Positions 55,578-64,000 of a DNA stretch of 64,000 nt are shown in pieces. Position 1 is the stretch's first letter; each line of letters starts with the position of its first letter. Where the stretch lies: NCBI GenBank assembly GCA_963832445.1, contig CAWHUM010000026.1, positions 337,207 through 401,206 of the forward strand, written 5' to 3'. The notes below the pieces were generated by a model that saw nothing but the letters and a program-made list of their open reading frames with translations, ran no database searches and was not told the origin of the DNA. The stretch is from AWTP1-13 sp963832445 (GTDB lineage Bacteria; Pseudomonadota; Alphaproteobacteria; Rhizobiales; Hyphomicrobiaceae). The translations under genes were made by a program, and so were the position numbers.

Positions 55578-56738
55578 TGCCGTCAGGCCGCCCTCGTCAC
55601 CTTCTGAGCAGGATCGTCGACTGAGGCACTGAAATAACCAATTCGACATATCACCCTGACGATTGCTCACTTTACTGGAAGCGACGCATGGCCTGATCTG
55701 CTGACGGGGATAAATCGAGGCGGAGAAGGCCGGCTCGCAGTCCTGGTCACACCGGCCGCCACCTCAAAAGGGCAGACGGCGGTAGCAGCAGTCCGCGCTC
55801 GCCTCACACTGCCCCACTGCGGCAGCCTGTGGCGGATGTTGATCCAAGAAGGCGAGCCCAGCGTAGTGTGCAGTGCGAGCCGCCCGGCCTGAGGTCAGGG
55901 CGCGATACTCGCAGTCTGAGGACTGCACCCGGCCTTGGGGTCAGGGTCTTTTATGCTACCGCTGCGTCAAGGCGTGACGCGATGGGGGCCTTTTCCCCCC
56001 GAGCTTCCTGTATGAGCCCAAACAACTGCCTGGAGAGCGTGGGACCGGTCAGCTGAGCAAGGGAATATCCCTCCGCCTTCAGCCGCTCTCTGATCTCGCT
56101 GACGGAACTGCAAAGACCGGACCGTGCCAGTTGGAACGCGCGCTCGAGAACAGTAATGCCCTGCGCCATAGCCCCACGCTTCCAGGCGCGAGCTGCGGCC
56201 CGCGCTCTCGCCTTTATGTCCGGCACGGAAACGGCACCCTGCCGGAATGTGCTGGGAATGGAGTGGCAGGGTGCCAATCCGGGGCGGGTGCGGGCCGCCC
56301 ACGGATCAACAACTAGAACGCTGCAGTGGCGTCCTGGTTCCAAGGTGGGAGCGTTGGCAGCTCCCGTGTTGCCAGAAGACAAGAGCAGTTGAACGGCCGG
56401 CTGTTATCCACAGCCAGAATAGTGATGGATCAGACTGCACACGTTGCACGTTGTCCTCATGCCCGGCTGACACCCCGGCAGGGCCTGGGGCATCTGGCAG
56501 ACACCTGTGTCCGCGTCTATCCCCCCCTGCTGGGTGCCCCTGCGGCCGGTAGTGCTCCGTATCGCGCGCAACCTGTGGCCGTCGTGCTTCGATGTTGGGG
56601 CTGAGAAGGTGGTCGTGCGCTATACGTTTGCGGGCCTGACCGGTCAGCCCTGGTCGTAGCGACCCGTGCCGCGCAGCCGGTCGAAGCGGGCGCCGGTGAG
56701 TAGACCACGGCAGAAGTCAGAGGCGTTGGGGCCAACTC
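55578..56738. other. 1.1-kb gap with one small minus-strand gene
   Basis: Apart from the small ORF at 55951-56169 I recognise nothing conserved. The stretch lies between the IS and the remnants near the integrase and probably holds eroded DNA. Confidence 0.45.
55951..56169 (-). CDS. small hypothetical protein
   Basis: Protein of 72 residues, MAQGITVLERAFQLARSG followed by VSEIRERLKAEGYSLAQL and LSRQLFGLIQEAR. The repeated helix pattern with a R-L-K-x-E-G-Y motif is seen in small uncharacterised proteins of alphaproteobacteria. The start is uncertain: a longer in-frame form begins about 20 residues upstream at a possible GTG. The function is unknown. Confidence 0.5.
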   Translation of the reverse strand: MAQGITVLERAFQLARSGLCSSVSEIRERLKAEGYSLAQLTGPTLSRQLFGLIQEARGEKAPIASRLDAAVA

Positions 56739-56753
56739 TTGATTGGCGCAAGG

Positions 56754-57059
56754 ATGGTTGCGCGCGTACTTCAAACGTTGGGATTGCTCGCCCTTGTCGC
56801 CTCGGCGTGCGAGCTAGGCTTGTGGCTGACGACGGGGTGGGCGATGCCCGAGACTGGCCCCTACGCGATGGCGGGCCAGCTCGGCACTGAAGCCGGCCGC
56901 TGGATATTCATCTTCTTGGTCGCGGCGGCGACCGCCCTCACCGTGGCCTTGATCACGCGCGAGCAGTATTACCGCCCATACCCAGGGCTAGCTTCGGGCT
57001 CACTCGTCGCCTTGATCGTCACTGCCCTGCTGTGGGCAGTCAGGCAAGGGAACCCATGA
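56754..57059 (+). CDS. small membrane protein, hypothetical
   Basis: Protein of 101 residues with three hydrophobic segments (VLQTLGLLALVASACELGLW, then IFIFLVAAATALTVALI and SLVALIVTALLWAV) separated by short loops. ATG 56754 has only an AAGG at close range. No family is recognised. It is followed by a hairpin at 57071. Confidence 0.5.
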   Translation: MVARVLQTLGLLALVASACELGLWLTTGWAMPETGPYAMAGQLGTEAGRWIFIFLVAAATALTVALITREQYYRPYPGLASGSLVALIVTALLWAVRQGNP

Positions 57060-57070
57060 GCGAAATGCAA

Positions 57071-57092
57071 AGCCCAGCGCGCCGGCTGGGCT
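57071..57092. terminator. hairpin after the small membrane gene
   Basis: AGCCCAGC (57071-57078) and GCTGGGCT (57085-57092) form an 8-bp stem with a 6-base loop, twelve bases past the stop. No T-tract follows on the plus strand. Confidence 0.45.
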
Positions 57093-57229
57093 GTAAGGCT
57101 GTTGTAAGCGGCAGCCTGTATGCATGTGACTGTTCACCTACGCGTGCCAATCCAGCCAGGCGGACCCACTTAGAGCGTCCGCTCAGTTAGCGGCGCAGGA
57201 GCTATGGCGGGGCAGTCACTTTCGCGATC

Positions 57230-57420
57230 GATAGGGTACCTCCGACCGCCGAACTGGGGGGCCGGACAGGCCCTGATCAGGTACCGGTTGATCGGATTTT
57301 CGATGAGGAACTGCGTTTTGCCGTCGTATATCGTCACCGACCAGAACGCATTGGCGGGCGGCAGTTGCCCCGCAGGGTACGTGAAGCATGTAGCGGTTCT
57401 TGCTCGTGTCAGGCCTGTTC
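57230..57420 (-). pseudogene. remnant of a DUF1254/DUF1214 protein
   Basis: The minus strand shows LPPANAFWSVTIYDGKTQFL followed by IENPINRYLI, the hallmark C-terminal stretch of DUF1214 domains, preceded in another frame by DTSKNRYMLH. Both the start and the end of the parent gene are missing. It lies beside the integrase and appears to be a fragment carried or truncated during rearrangement. Confidence 0.6.
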
Positions 57421-57535
57421 CGTTCGTTGTCGGCGCTGTCGATTTGTCCGCTCGTGGGAGGTGATCGACCCTCGAAAAGCACGGCATCACGCCCCGACCG
57501 AGTGCTGCAGGGCCTTGGCCGCATCGCCTTCGTTG

Positions 57536-58684
57536 TCAGAAACGCGGTGACTCTCTTGCCTTCTCCCCTCTTTGGGGAGCAGGGGGCCGGGGGTTCGGCG
57601 TAGTGCTGGGCTGTGGATGCCCAAGCAGCGCTCCGATCAGCGGCAGCGACGCCCCCCCTGACGCAAGGATCGACGCGAATGAGTGCCGCAGATCGTGGAA
57701 CCGCGCGCCAGCAAGGCCGGCCGCCTTGCAGATGCAGCGCCACGCTTCTTGCAGCTCGCGCCGATGCCCGGCCGCGCCACGGCCTGGGAACACAAACACC
57801 GCATCCGCAGGCGAGCGTGCGCGGATCCCGGCCAGCAGCTCCCGGGCCGGTGCAGGTAGCGGGGCTCCGTGAAGCAGCTTTTGCTTGGTGGTGCTGGCCG
57901 GTTTCGTCCACGCGCCTGACGCCATGTCGAGATCAGCCCAGCGCATCGAAAGCGCCTCAAGACGTCGGGACCCGGTCAGCAGCAGCAACCGAATGGCGTC
58001 CGCGGCGTCGCGGTCAGGGTGCGCTGAGAGTGCTGCCGTGAGGCAGTCCAGCTCAGCGGCGGTGAAATATCGGGTCCGCCGCACTTCCTGGTTGAACTCC
58101 ACACCGCGGCAAGGGTTGTCTATGCGCCAGCGCCAACGGATCGCGAGCGTCATCATCTTGGATAGGACGGCGACGCAACGGTTCGCGCGGTAGGGCGCGT
58201 GCCGCGTGACTTTCTGGTGCAAGGCATCGACGTCGCCGAAGCTGACGGCCGCGACTTTGAGGGTACCCAACTCAGGCCGGATGTACATGCAGATGATGCT
58301 GCGATAGTCGACCTGTGTGGTCGGCCGTTTCTTGACCACGTGCTCGGCTAGGAAGCGATCACACAGGGCATCGACGGTCGGTGCGTCTCGATCAGCCGCG
58401 ATTGCACCAAGCAGATCATCACCCTTGCCGGCGCGGCGCTTGAGTTCGCGGGCCTCGTCCCGTGCAGCGCTCGTCTTCCAGTTCGGGAAGGCGCCTATCG
58501 TGATCCGGCGCTGGCGGACAGCGCTCGAGCCACTGCGCGGCCGGTAGGTCAGCACAAAGGCGCGGGCCCCGGCCTTGGTCACGCGGACACCAAAGCCCTT
58601 GACATCGGTGTCATAGTGCACTCGGTTGCCGGCCGCCGATTTCGGCAGGGCCTTGACGATAGCGTCAGTCAATCGGACGGCCAC
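57536..58684 (-). CDS. tyrosine recombinase/integrase lacking the catalytic tyrosine
   Basis: Phage-type integrase of 382 residues. It starts MAVRLTDAIVKALPK, with an N-terminal arm-binding DUF4102-like domain (DVKGFGVRVTKAGARAFVL) and a core-binding domain. The catalytic domain has Arg240 in LLLTGSRRLEAL, a lysine in STTKQK, the H-x-x-R in FHDLRHSFAS and LLGHPQPSTT. Normally a tyrosine follows about nine residues after that last histidine, but after STT the sequence becomes PNPRPPAPQRGEKA and stops. The catalytic tyrosine is therefore absent. The change falls near 57599, next to a GC-rich repeat. It is probably inactive, and the island is likely fixed. Confidence 0.88.
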   Translation of the reverse strand: MAVRLTDAIVKALPKSAAGNRVHYDTDVKGFGVRVTKAGARAFVLTYRPRSGSSAVRQRRITIGAFPNWKTSAARDEARELKRRAGKGDDLLGAIAADRDAPTVDALCDRFLAEHVVKKRPTTQVDYRSIICMYIRPELGTLKVAAVSFGDVDALHQKVTRHAPYRANRCVAVLSKMMTLAIRWRWRIDNPCRGVEFNQEVRRTRYFTAAELDCLTAALSAHPDRDAADAIRLLLLTGSRRLEALSMRWADLDMASGAWTKPASTTKQKLLHGAPLPAPARELLAGIRARSPADAVFVFPGRGAAGHRRELQEAWRCICKAAGLAGARFHDLRHSFASILASGGASLPLIGALLGHPQPSTTPNPRPPAPQRGEKARESPRF

Positions 58685-58698
58685 GCTGCGACTCCCGT

Positions 58699-58875
58699 GT
58701 CCAGGACGGCAAGCTCGCGGCGCTTGCGGTGAATAGCATCACGCGCTCCTCTGCGTTGCCGGAAGTGCCGACCATCCGCCAAGCCGGTTTCAACGATGCA
58801 GAGTATCCGATGTGGTTGGGACTTTTCCTGCCCGCCAAGACGCCGCGCGAGATCGTCGACAAGCTGCACCGCGAG
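58699..58875 (+). pseudogene. C-terminal fragment of a Bug receptor gene
   Basis: The segment reads VQDGKLAALAVNSITRSSAL then PEVPTIRQAGFNDAEYPMWL and FLPAKTPREIVDKLHRE, the unmistakable C-terminal third of a Bug/TctC receptor. The N-terminal two thirds are missing: the integrase gene begins 15 bases upstream on the other strand. The reading then runs without a stop into kinase-like sequence, so it forms a fused reading frame. Confidence 0.75.
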
Positions 58876-59652
58876 ACGGGCCTTGCTGAGCGGTTGGGTC
58901 TTCATGTTGTACACCATGAGCTGGTCGCGCGGGACATCGCAGGCCGTGCTGGTGACCGCGAAAGCGAGGTGCTGCGCTTTCTCGAGGGTGGAGCCAAGCT
59001 CCTCGATCGCTGGCGCGTCGATACAGCGCGCGTGTCCCGCTATACGGCCGAACAAATTCTCGATCTTGCCGTCAAAGGCAACGTGATGATCAGGGGGTGG
59101 GGCGCAACCTATCTGCTTCGCAATGTGCCGCATGTCGTCTGTGTCCGAATCTGTGCGCCGATGCCGGATCGCGAGCGCGTCCTCATGCAGCGGCTGGGCA
59201 TTGATGATCGGGCCACCGCGCGCCGCGAGATTGAGCGCAACGACGCCGCTCACAACGGCACGATGCAGCGCCTATTCGGCATCGACTGGACTGAGCCGGC
59301 GCTTTACTCGTTGGTGCTCAATACGGCTCGCATTAAGGTCGAGGACTGCGTGGAGCACATAGTCAGAGTTGCGCAATCGCCAGCATTCCAGGAGACTTCC
59401 GCGTCGCAGATGGCGCTCAACGATCAGTTGATTCTATCGAAGGTGCACTCGGCACTCGACCGGCGGTTCGGCAGCTCGACGTCTGCACTGGGAATAGAGG
59501 CGGAGGTGGCGGCCGGAAAGGTCGTGCTCAAGGGTGCGCTGAGCGACCAGCATATGATCGCCGAGACCGTACGCCTAATGCACACCATCCCTGGCGTGCA
59601 GGGTGTCGAAAGCCGCATCAGCCACGTGGCCTTTGTCCGCGACGACGGTTAA
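58876..59652 (+). pseudogene. cytidylate-kinase-like / BON protein, N-terminus lost by fusion
   Basis: From LAERLGLHVVHHELVARDI onward the frame matches cytidylate-kinase-like proteins, including GAKLLDRWRVDTARV, GNVMIRGWGATYLL and RRLGIDD-type elements (RVLMQRLGIDDRATARREIE), and ends with a BON domain (VVLKGALSDQHMIAETVRLM). The N-terminal P-loop that should precede it is missing; in its place is the Bug fragment. The fused frame could be translated from GTG 58729 but would lack nucleotide binding. Confidence 0.65.
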
Positions 59653-59923
59653 GCACATCGTCGAGTTACAAGGCAAACAATCTAACTTCGCAACAGGATG
59701 GCTTCGGGTGACCAGCACGCGTGCCACCCCGCTCATTGCGACGGTACAAGCGCCACCGTAACCGGACGGAACCGCTGCATTGCCGCGAACGGGCGATTGA
59801 TGCCACTAACGGAAGTCATTTCACCTCTGCGGCGAGCTTCAAAAACTCTAAAAACTAGGTCCGGCGGCACTCTAAATCGCGTCGCACTTGCCACCGTCCG
59901 GGCGGTTGGGATGAGACCGACCT

Positions 59924-60394
59924 TTATCTGAACTCCGTCCCATATTTGCGGGCCATCTCGTTGATCTGCTCCCGAGTCAGCCGCTTTTGCGGTGCGCCGG
60001 GCGGAGTGCAGGTCTCGCGGAAGAAACCCTCTAAGCCGGCAGGTGTCACAACCCACAGCAGGAGGAGTTCTTGATCGGGGTTGGCAAAGCCATGCCAAGC
60101 GTTCCTGGGAATGAAGATGGTTGCGCCCTTTTCAAACGGGTGATGCACGTCATTGAGCGTGAAAGTCCCGCTGCCTTCCAGAACGTAGAAGATTTCATCC
60201 ATCTGGAAGTGTCGATGGACGGGAATGCCCGTGCCAGCGAGTACCTGCTGCGTTCCCATCGCCAGTTTGCCGCAGCCCGTCAAGGGGTCGACCTTGAAGA
60301 ACATGTTACCGGCATCACGGAAATGAATCAGATGCTCGCCCCCCGTGGCGGCAAGTACATAGCCCGCGGGCGTGGTTGGATCGTTCATTGGCAT
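59924..60394 (-). CDS. cupin domain protein
   Basis: Protein of 156 residues with one cupin barrel. Motif 1 reads GIPVHRHFQMDEIFYVLEGSGTF, with the metal-binding histidines and glutamate, and motif 2 follows as IPRNAWHGFANPD. It is cytoplasmic, with no signal peptide. Small cupins of this kind are sensors or dioxygenases; the substrate is unknown. The upstream 270 bases to the kinase-like remnant contain nothing recognisable. Confidence 0.82.
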   Translation of the reverse strand: MPMNDPTTPAGYVLAATGGEHLIHFRDAGNMFFKVDPLTGCGKLAMGTQQVLAGTGIPVHRHFQMDEIFYVLEGSGTFTLNDVHHPFEKGATIFIPRNAWHGFANPDQELLLLWVVTPAGLEGFFRETCTPPGAPQKRLTREQINEMARKYGTEFR

Positions 60395-60593
60395 CTCCAG
60401 CGATGGTCACAAGTGGACTACATTGGGCATCGCAGTTCTACGGGCCTCGCCCTGAATGAAAGCATGCTTGCAGTGTGATCATGCCGGCATCCGCGCCTCG
60501 TAGGAAGGTCGTTTGCTCTGCGTAGTTGCCGTCTCGCCGATTTCCTGCGCAAACGTACTTGCCTGAGCCACGATCGATTTGGGGAACGCTGTC

Positions 60594-61442
60594 ATGAGGA
60601 AAGCTGAGACCAACCGTAAGAAGCTCAAAGATATTCTGGAGTCGGGGAAGACGCTGGTCGTTCCCGGCGCATACGACCCGATGAGCGCAATGCTGGTTGA
60701 ACGTGCAGGTTTCCAGGCCGTCTACATCGGCAGCTACGCAACTGCGGCGGCAGGCTTCGGCATGCCGGACGTCGGGTTGGTGACGATGGACGAGATGGCG
60801 GCGTACGCGAAGGCAATCACCGATGCCGTCGATATCCCGGTTATTGCCGATGCTGAAAACGGCTGGAACAATGCCGCGAATATCTGGCGTACCATCCGCT
60901 CCTTTGAGCAAGCGGGCGTTTGTGGAGTTCATATTGAAGATCACGAGTTTGGAAAGCACACGACCGTCCCGCAAATTCTTGCATCGTCAGAAAGCATGGT
61001 GAAGAAGATCCGCGCCGCGCTCGACGCGCGCCAGGATAAGAACTTCCTGATCATCGCTCGCACTGATGCGGTACTGGCGTTCAACGACGTCGAGGAGGCG
61101 GTCAGGCGTATGAATGCCTTCACTGATGCCGGGGCCGATATGGTCATGCCGGCGGGATTGGACCCGACGGTGCTGGCGGGCCTGCGATCGCGCATCAAGG
61201 GCAAGATCGTGCTCACGGACAGGGCCGGTCGAACGGTGGCCGACGAAGAAGTGGCCGGTGCCGATGCTGTTCTTTACTACGGCCTTTCGCTTTACGCGGC
61301 GTATCAGGGCGTGAAAACCGCGCTCGATACATTCAAGCGAACACGCAATGCCGATGAAATGCGTGGCTGTAGATCAGAATTCGAGAGCTTCATCGGCTAT
61401 CCAGGATTCAGCGAACGCGCCAAGAAGTATGGCCTAGCTTGA
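60594..61442 (+). CDS. isocitrate lyase / PEP mutase family protein
   Basis: Protein of 282 residues with the TIM-barrel fold of PEP mutase and 2-methylisocitrate lyase. The start KTLVVPGAYDPMSAMLVERAG, then AVYIGSYATAAAG, the magnesium-binding PVIADAENGWNN and GVHIEDHEFGKHTT are clear, as is NFLIIARTDAVLAFNDVEEA. The active-site loop, usually P-K-x-C-G-H, reads EFGKHTT, so it lacks the cysteine of true lyases. It may be an oxaloacetate decarboxylase-like or carboxyphosphonate-type enzyme. ATG 60594 has GGGGAA upstream. Confidence 0.85.
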   Translation: MRKAETNRKKLKDILESGKTLVVPGAYDPMSAMLVERAGFQAVYIGSYATAAAGFGMPDVGLVTMDEMAAYAKAITDAVDIPVIADAENGWNNAANIWRTIRSFEQAGVCGVHIEDHEFGKHTTVPQILASSESMVKKIRAALDARQDKNFLIIARTDAVLAFNDVEEAVRRMNAFTDAGADMVMPAGLDPTVLAGLRSRIKGKIVLTDRAGRTVADEEVAGADAVLYYGLSLYAAYQGVKTALDTFKRTRNADEMRGCRSEFESFIGYPGFSERAKKYGLA

Positions 61443-61622
61443 TCGATCATGGGCTTTCCGGTCATCGGCGCCCAATGCCCGGTCGGCCCCAAATCTAGCT
61501 TGCCGTTGATGGTCAGTTGCGGGTCACGTTGCCCCGGTCGCCGACGCGTCTTGCCACTCCCGAACAGCCCCACCAAACAGACGACTTCATGCAACGTGAC
61601 CCGCCCAGCCGCATCGAGGATG

Positions 61623-62321
61623 TCAGCCCGCGGGGCCCGTGGCGGCGCGGGAGACCGGCCTGATGTGCGCAAACATGCTGCGGCCGTTCCAGGTCGGGAA
61701 AGCTCTTACCAGCGACGGAGGGCCCTCAAGTTGGATGCGGCCCCCGCCCATGGCTTGGCCCCAGGTGAGATGGCCAGCGTGCCACTTGACGAAGGCTTCG
61801 GCGTCCGCCGTGATGTAGAGGTCCTCATCGAAGCCCGGATTCGTCTTGCAGATCTCGGTATCTCCGAGCTCGATGAGTAGCCAATAGCGCTCACGGCGCG
61901 GCCGGCCGGTGAAGTCGAAACGGATGACGACGCGACGATCCGGGAGCCGGTCTCGGCGAAGCGCGTTGCACATCGACCACAGCGCCACAAAGGGGTCGAG
62001 GTTCTCGGGGGCGATCTCGAGCCAACGCGCACCCCACTCGCCGAGCGACTGGCAGACCGTGAAGAGGTCGTGGCCCGCAGAGGTGAGCTTATAGTGATGC
62101 CCACGCCCGTCGGTCTTGGGTGCCGACTCGACGATGCCGAGGCGTTCGAGCTGCTTGAGCCGCTGCGCGAGCAGCGTACGGCAGAGTCCGGGCGCGCCCT
62201 CTAGGATCTCACTGAAGTTTCCGCAGCCAAGGTACAGGTTGCGGATGATCAGCGGTGTCCAGCGCTCGGCGAAAATCTCGGCGCCCCGAGCGATGGGGCA
62301 ATATTGGCCATACGTCCTCAC
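61623..62321 (-). CDS. HxlR-family winged-helix regulator
   Basis: Protein of about 232 residues. The N-terminal HxlR domain reads YGQYCPIARGAEIFAERWTPL followed by IIRNLYLGCGNFSEILEGAPGLCRTLLAQRLKQL, with the GRGHHYKLTSAG wing. The C-terminal part (FDFTGRPRRERYWLLIELG, DLYITADAEAFVKWHAGHL) is an SCP2/sterol-carrier-like ligand domain. It is divergent from the FAD oxidoreductase gene and is its likely regulator. The start GTG 62321 is inferred, because no ATG is available; a longer N terminus is possible. Confidence 0.78.
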   Translation of the reverse strand: MRTYGQYCPIARGAEIFAERWTPLIIRNLYLGCGNFSEILEGAPGLCRTLLAQRLKQLERLGIVESAPKTDGRGHHYKLTSAGHDLFTVCQSLGEWGARWLEIAPENLDPFVALWSMCNALRRDRLPDRRVVIRFDFTGRPRRERYWLLIELGDTEICKTNPGFDEDLYITADAEAFVKWHAGHLTWGQAMGGGRIQLEGPPSLVRAFPTWNGRSMFAHIRPVSRAATGPAG

Positions 62322-62427
62322 AGCGGCAAATGTTGCGCATTCGTCTTCGGCTGTGAAGTCTAGATTCTGGACTATGCAGGCGCTGTCCGCTGTGGCCGGA
62401 TGTGGCCTCTCGACTGAGGAGGCTACG

Positions 62428-63885
62428 ATGACGACACCGACGCTCGCGGAAGTCGGCCACGGGAGGAAAAAGCCAACCGTCGTAGAGATCGACGGGTTCC
62501 GAGGCCAGCTCATCAGTGCCGACCACGCCGACTACAACATCGCCCGTGCAGTCTGGAACGGTGCCATTGACCGGCGCCCGCACCTAATCGCCCGATGCGT
62601 CGGGACTGCCGACGTGGTCAGGGCGGTGCGTTTCGCCGGCGACCAGGATCTGGAGATCGCCATACGGGGCGGAGGCCACAACGTGGCGGGCACCGCAGTT
62701 TGCGACGGCGGGATTGTCATTGACCTTTCGGCAATGCGGGCCGTGCGGGTCGATGCCGCCGACCGCAGGGCCTGGGTGCAGGGTGGTGCGCTGTGGGGCG
62801 ACGTCGACCACGAGACGCAGGCGCACGGTCTGGCCACCACCGGTGGAATCGTGAGCCACACCGGCGTCGCCGGGCTCACCCTCGGCGGTGGTATCGGCTG
62901 GCTGATGCGCAAGCACGGCCTCACGGTCGACAACCTCCTCGCCGTCGATGTCGTGACCGCCGACGGCAAGCTGCTGCGGGCGTCCAAGGATGAGCATCCC
63001 GACCTGTTCTGGGCGCTGCGAGGCGGCGGCGGCAACTTCGGGGTGGTCACCTCGTTCGAGTTCCGCCTTCACTTGGTCGGACCCACCGTCTTGGCCGGGC
63101 CGATCCTCTGGGATGCGAGCGACGCCGGGGAGGTCCTCCGCTTCTACCGCGACTTCGTCCGCGACGCCCCCGACGAGCTCGGCACCGTCGTGAGGTTCGG
63201 TACCGTGCCGCCGCTACCGGTCATCCCCGAGCATCTGCACTGGCGCCCGGTGATGATGATCGGGACCTGCTACGCCGGGCGGATCGAGGACGGTGAGCAG
63301 GTGCTCCGCCCGCTCCGCGCATGCCGGACTCCTCTCCTCGATCTGGTCGGCGCTGTGCCGTACGTGGGATTCCAGAGCGCGCTCGATTCAACCGTCGTCC
63401 ATGGTTGGAACTACTACTGGAAGTCCACCCACCTTCCAGAGCTGAGCGACGACCTCATCGACGTCATCGTCGAGCATGCGTTCTCCTGCTCGTCGCCACG
63501 TTCGTATGTGGCGATGTTCCACCTGAAGGGGGTGGTGAGCCGAGTGGCCGAGGGCGGAACAGCATTCGGAAACCGGCAGGCGTCGCACGCAATCACCCTC
63601 GACGCTGTGTGGCGGCCCGGCGAGGACTTCGGCGATCGCGACACTGCCTGGACGAAGAGGTTCTTCGCCGCCCTCGGCCGCTTCCGCGAGGGCGTGTACG
63701 TCAACTTCCTCGGCGGCGACGAAGACCCCGGCCGGGTCCGCGAGGCGTACGGCGACTCCGTCTACGACCGGCTGGTCGACGTGAAGACCTCGTACGATCC
63801 CGACAATGTCTTCCGCCACAATCAGAACATCCGCCCGAGGGCCACTGCAGCTCGCAGCCACGCGAACCGCCAGTCGCCTCATTGA
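62428..63885 (+). CDS. FAD-binding oxidoreductase, berberine-bridge-enzyme type
   Basis: Protein of 485 residues of the PCMH/FAD-binding type. The FAD domain begins ADHADYNIARAVWNGAIDRRP and has IAIRGGGHNVAGTAVCDGG (the covalent FAD histidine site) and GIVSHTGVAGLTLGGGIGWL. The C-terminal BBE motif is YVNFLGGDEDPGRVREAYG followed by SYDPDNVFRHNQNI. The start ATG 62428 is preceded by GAGGAGG six bases away. Substrates of this family range from sugars to alkaloid-like and aromatic compounds. Confidence 0.92.
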   Translation: MTTPTLAEVGHGRKKPTVVEIDGFRGQLISADHADYNIARAVWNGAIDRRPHLIARCVGTADVVRAVRFAGDQDLEIAIRGGGHNVAGTAVCDGGIVIDLSAMRAVRVDAADRRAWVQGGALWGDVDHETQAHGLATTGGIVSHTGVAGLTLGGGIGWLMRKHGLTVDNLLAVDVVTADGKLLRASKDEHPDLFWALRGGGGNFGVVTSFEFRLHLVGPTVLAGPILWDASDAGEVLRFYRDFVRDAPDELGTVVRFGTVPPLPVIPEHLHWRPVMMIGTCYAGRIEDGEQVLRPLRACRTPLLDLVGAVPYVGFQSALDSTVVHGWNYYWKSTHLPELSDDLIDVIVEHAFSCSSPRSYVAMFHLKGVVSRVAEGGTAFGNRQASHAITLDAVWRPGEDFGDRDTAWTKRFFAALGRFREGVYVNFLGGDEDPGRVREAYGDSVYDRLVDVKTSYDPDNVFRHNQNIRPRATAARSHANRQSPH

Positions 63886-64000
63886 AGCTTACGAAAGCCG
63901 GCCGGACCACATATCAATTCTCGCGTGGCACGATCTGGGATTTGCTGCGTTGCAATGGTTGTGCCCAGTGCAGGACCGGAATGGGTCAAAATGCAGACTC
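63886..64000. other. right edge, no gene recognised
   Basis: The last 115 bases show no gene I can support. Confidence 0.4.

Noticed and set aside
56404..56412. Perfect TTATCCACA (DnaA-box-like) sequence
   Set aside because: A single box without neighbours or an AT-rich unwinding region is not evidence of an origin.
61443..61622. Minus-strand frame reading LHEVVCLVGLFGSGKT
   Set aside because: It looks P-loop-like at first, but no family pattern follows and the frame is short; not reported as a gene.

Overview
The window looks like chromosomal DNA of a GC-rich alphaproteobacterium, probably of the Hyphomicrobiales (Bradyrhizobium/Xanthobacter-like relatives). The reasons are the DUF1127 protein, the repeated Bug/TctC solute receptors with a TctAB transporter, a LigJ-type hydratase, the CoA-ligase/hydratase-lyase pair of hydroxycinnamate catabolism and several small conserved proteins typical of that group. 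The placement is inferred from gene content only.

Layout. 0.3-3.3 kb: a LuxR-type response regulator convergent with a hybrid sensor kinase. 3.5-8 kb: an ABC substrate-binding protein, a DUF1127 protein, an alpha/beta hydrolase-acetyltransferase pair and an O-acetylhomoserine sulfhydrylase. 8.2-11.2 kb: tctB-tctA with a convergent Bug receptor. 11.3-20.7 kb: an aromatic-acid block. The minus strand carries an NDP-forming feruloyl-CoA synthetase-like protein, a p-hydroxycinnamoyl-CoA hydratase/lyase and an extradiol dioxygenase. The plus strand carries a MetE-like methyltransferase, 4-oxalomesaconate hydratase (LigJ), an HpcH/HpaI aldolase, a dihydroxyphthalate-decarboxylase-like protein and a quinone oxidoreductase. 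20.9-28 kb: serine hydrolase, APH-type kinase, GlxA-type AraC regulator, ChrA, CorA. 27.8-36.5 kb: a CNNM/CorC protein, a run of small uncharacterised genes ending in a DUF6745 protein, secDF and a methyltransferase. A two-part DNA motif recurs three times in this stretch. 36.7-45.4 kb: a fatty-acid-type multifunctional enzyme, a 3-oxoadipate-type CoA transferase, an alpha/beta hydrolase without its nucleophile, a thiolase-fold/DUF35 pair without catalytic cysteines, GST, metallo-beta-lactamase and a second Bug receptor.

45.5-58.7 kb is a mobile or defence region. It has two direct copies of a tRNA 3'-end sequence, an SNF2 helicase coupled to a type III Res-like nuclease-helicase with no methyltransferase, a serine recombinase with candidate res sites, a DUF488 gene, an IS1182-type insertion sequence, gene remnants and a tyrosine integrase that has lost its C-terminal catalytic tyrosine. 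The far edge is a fused remnant of a Bug receptor and a cytidylate-kinase-like gene. 59.9-64 kb holds a cupin, a PEP-mutase/isocitrate-lyase-family protein, and an HxlR regulator divergent from a BBE-type FAD oxidoreductase.

A technical point affects the reading. At least eleven conserved genes are broken by single-base indels, and almost all are extra bases. Removing them restores full-length proteins, so I read most of these as assembly or read errors, not true pseudogenes. Such genes are entered once over their full extent as CDS with the shifts noted.
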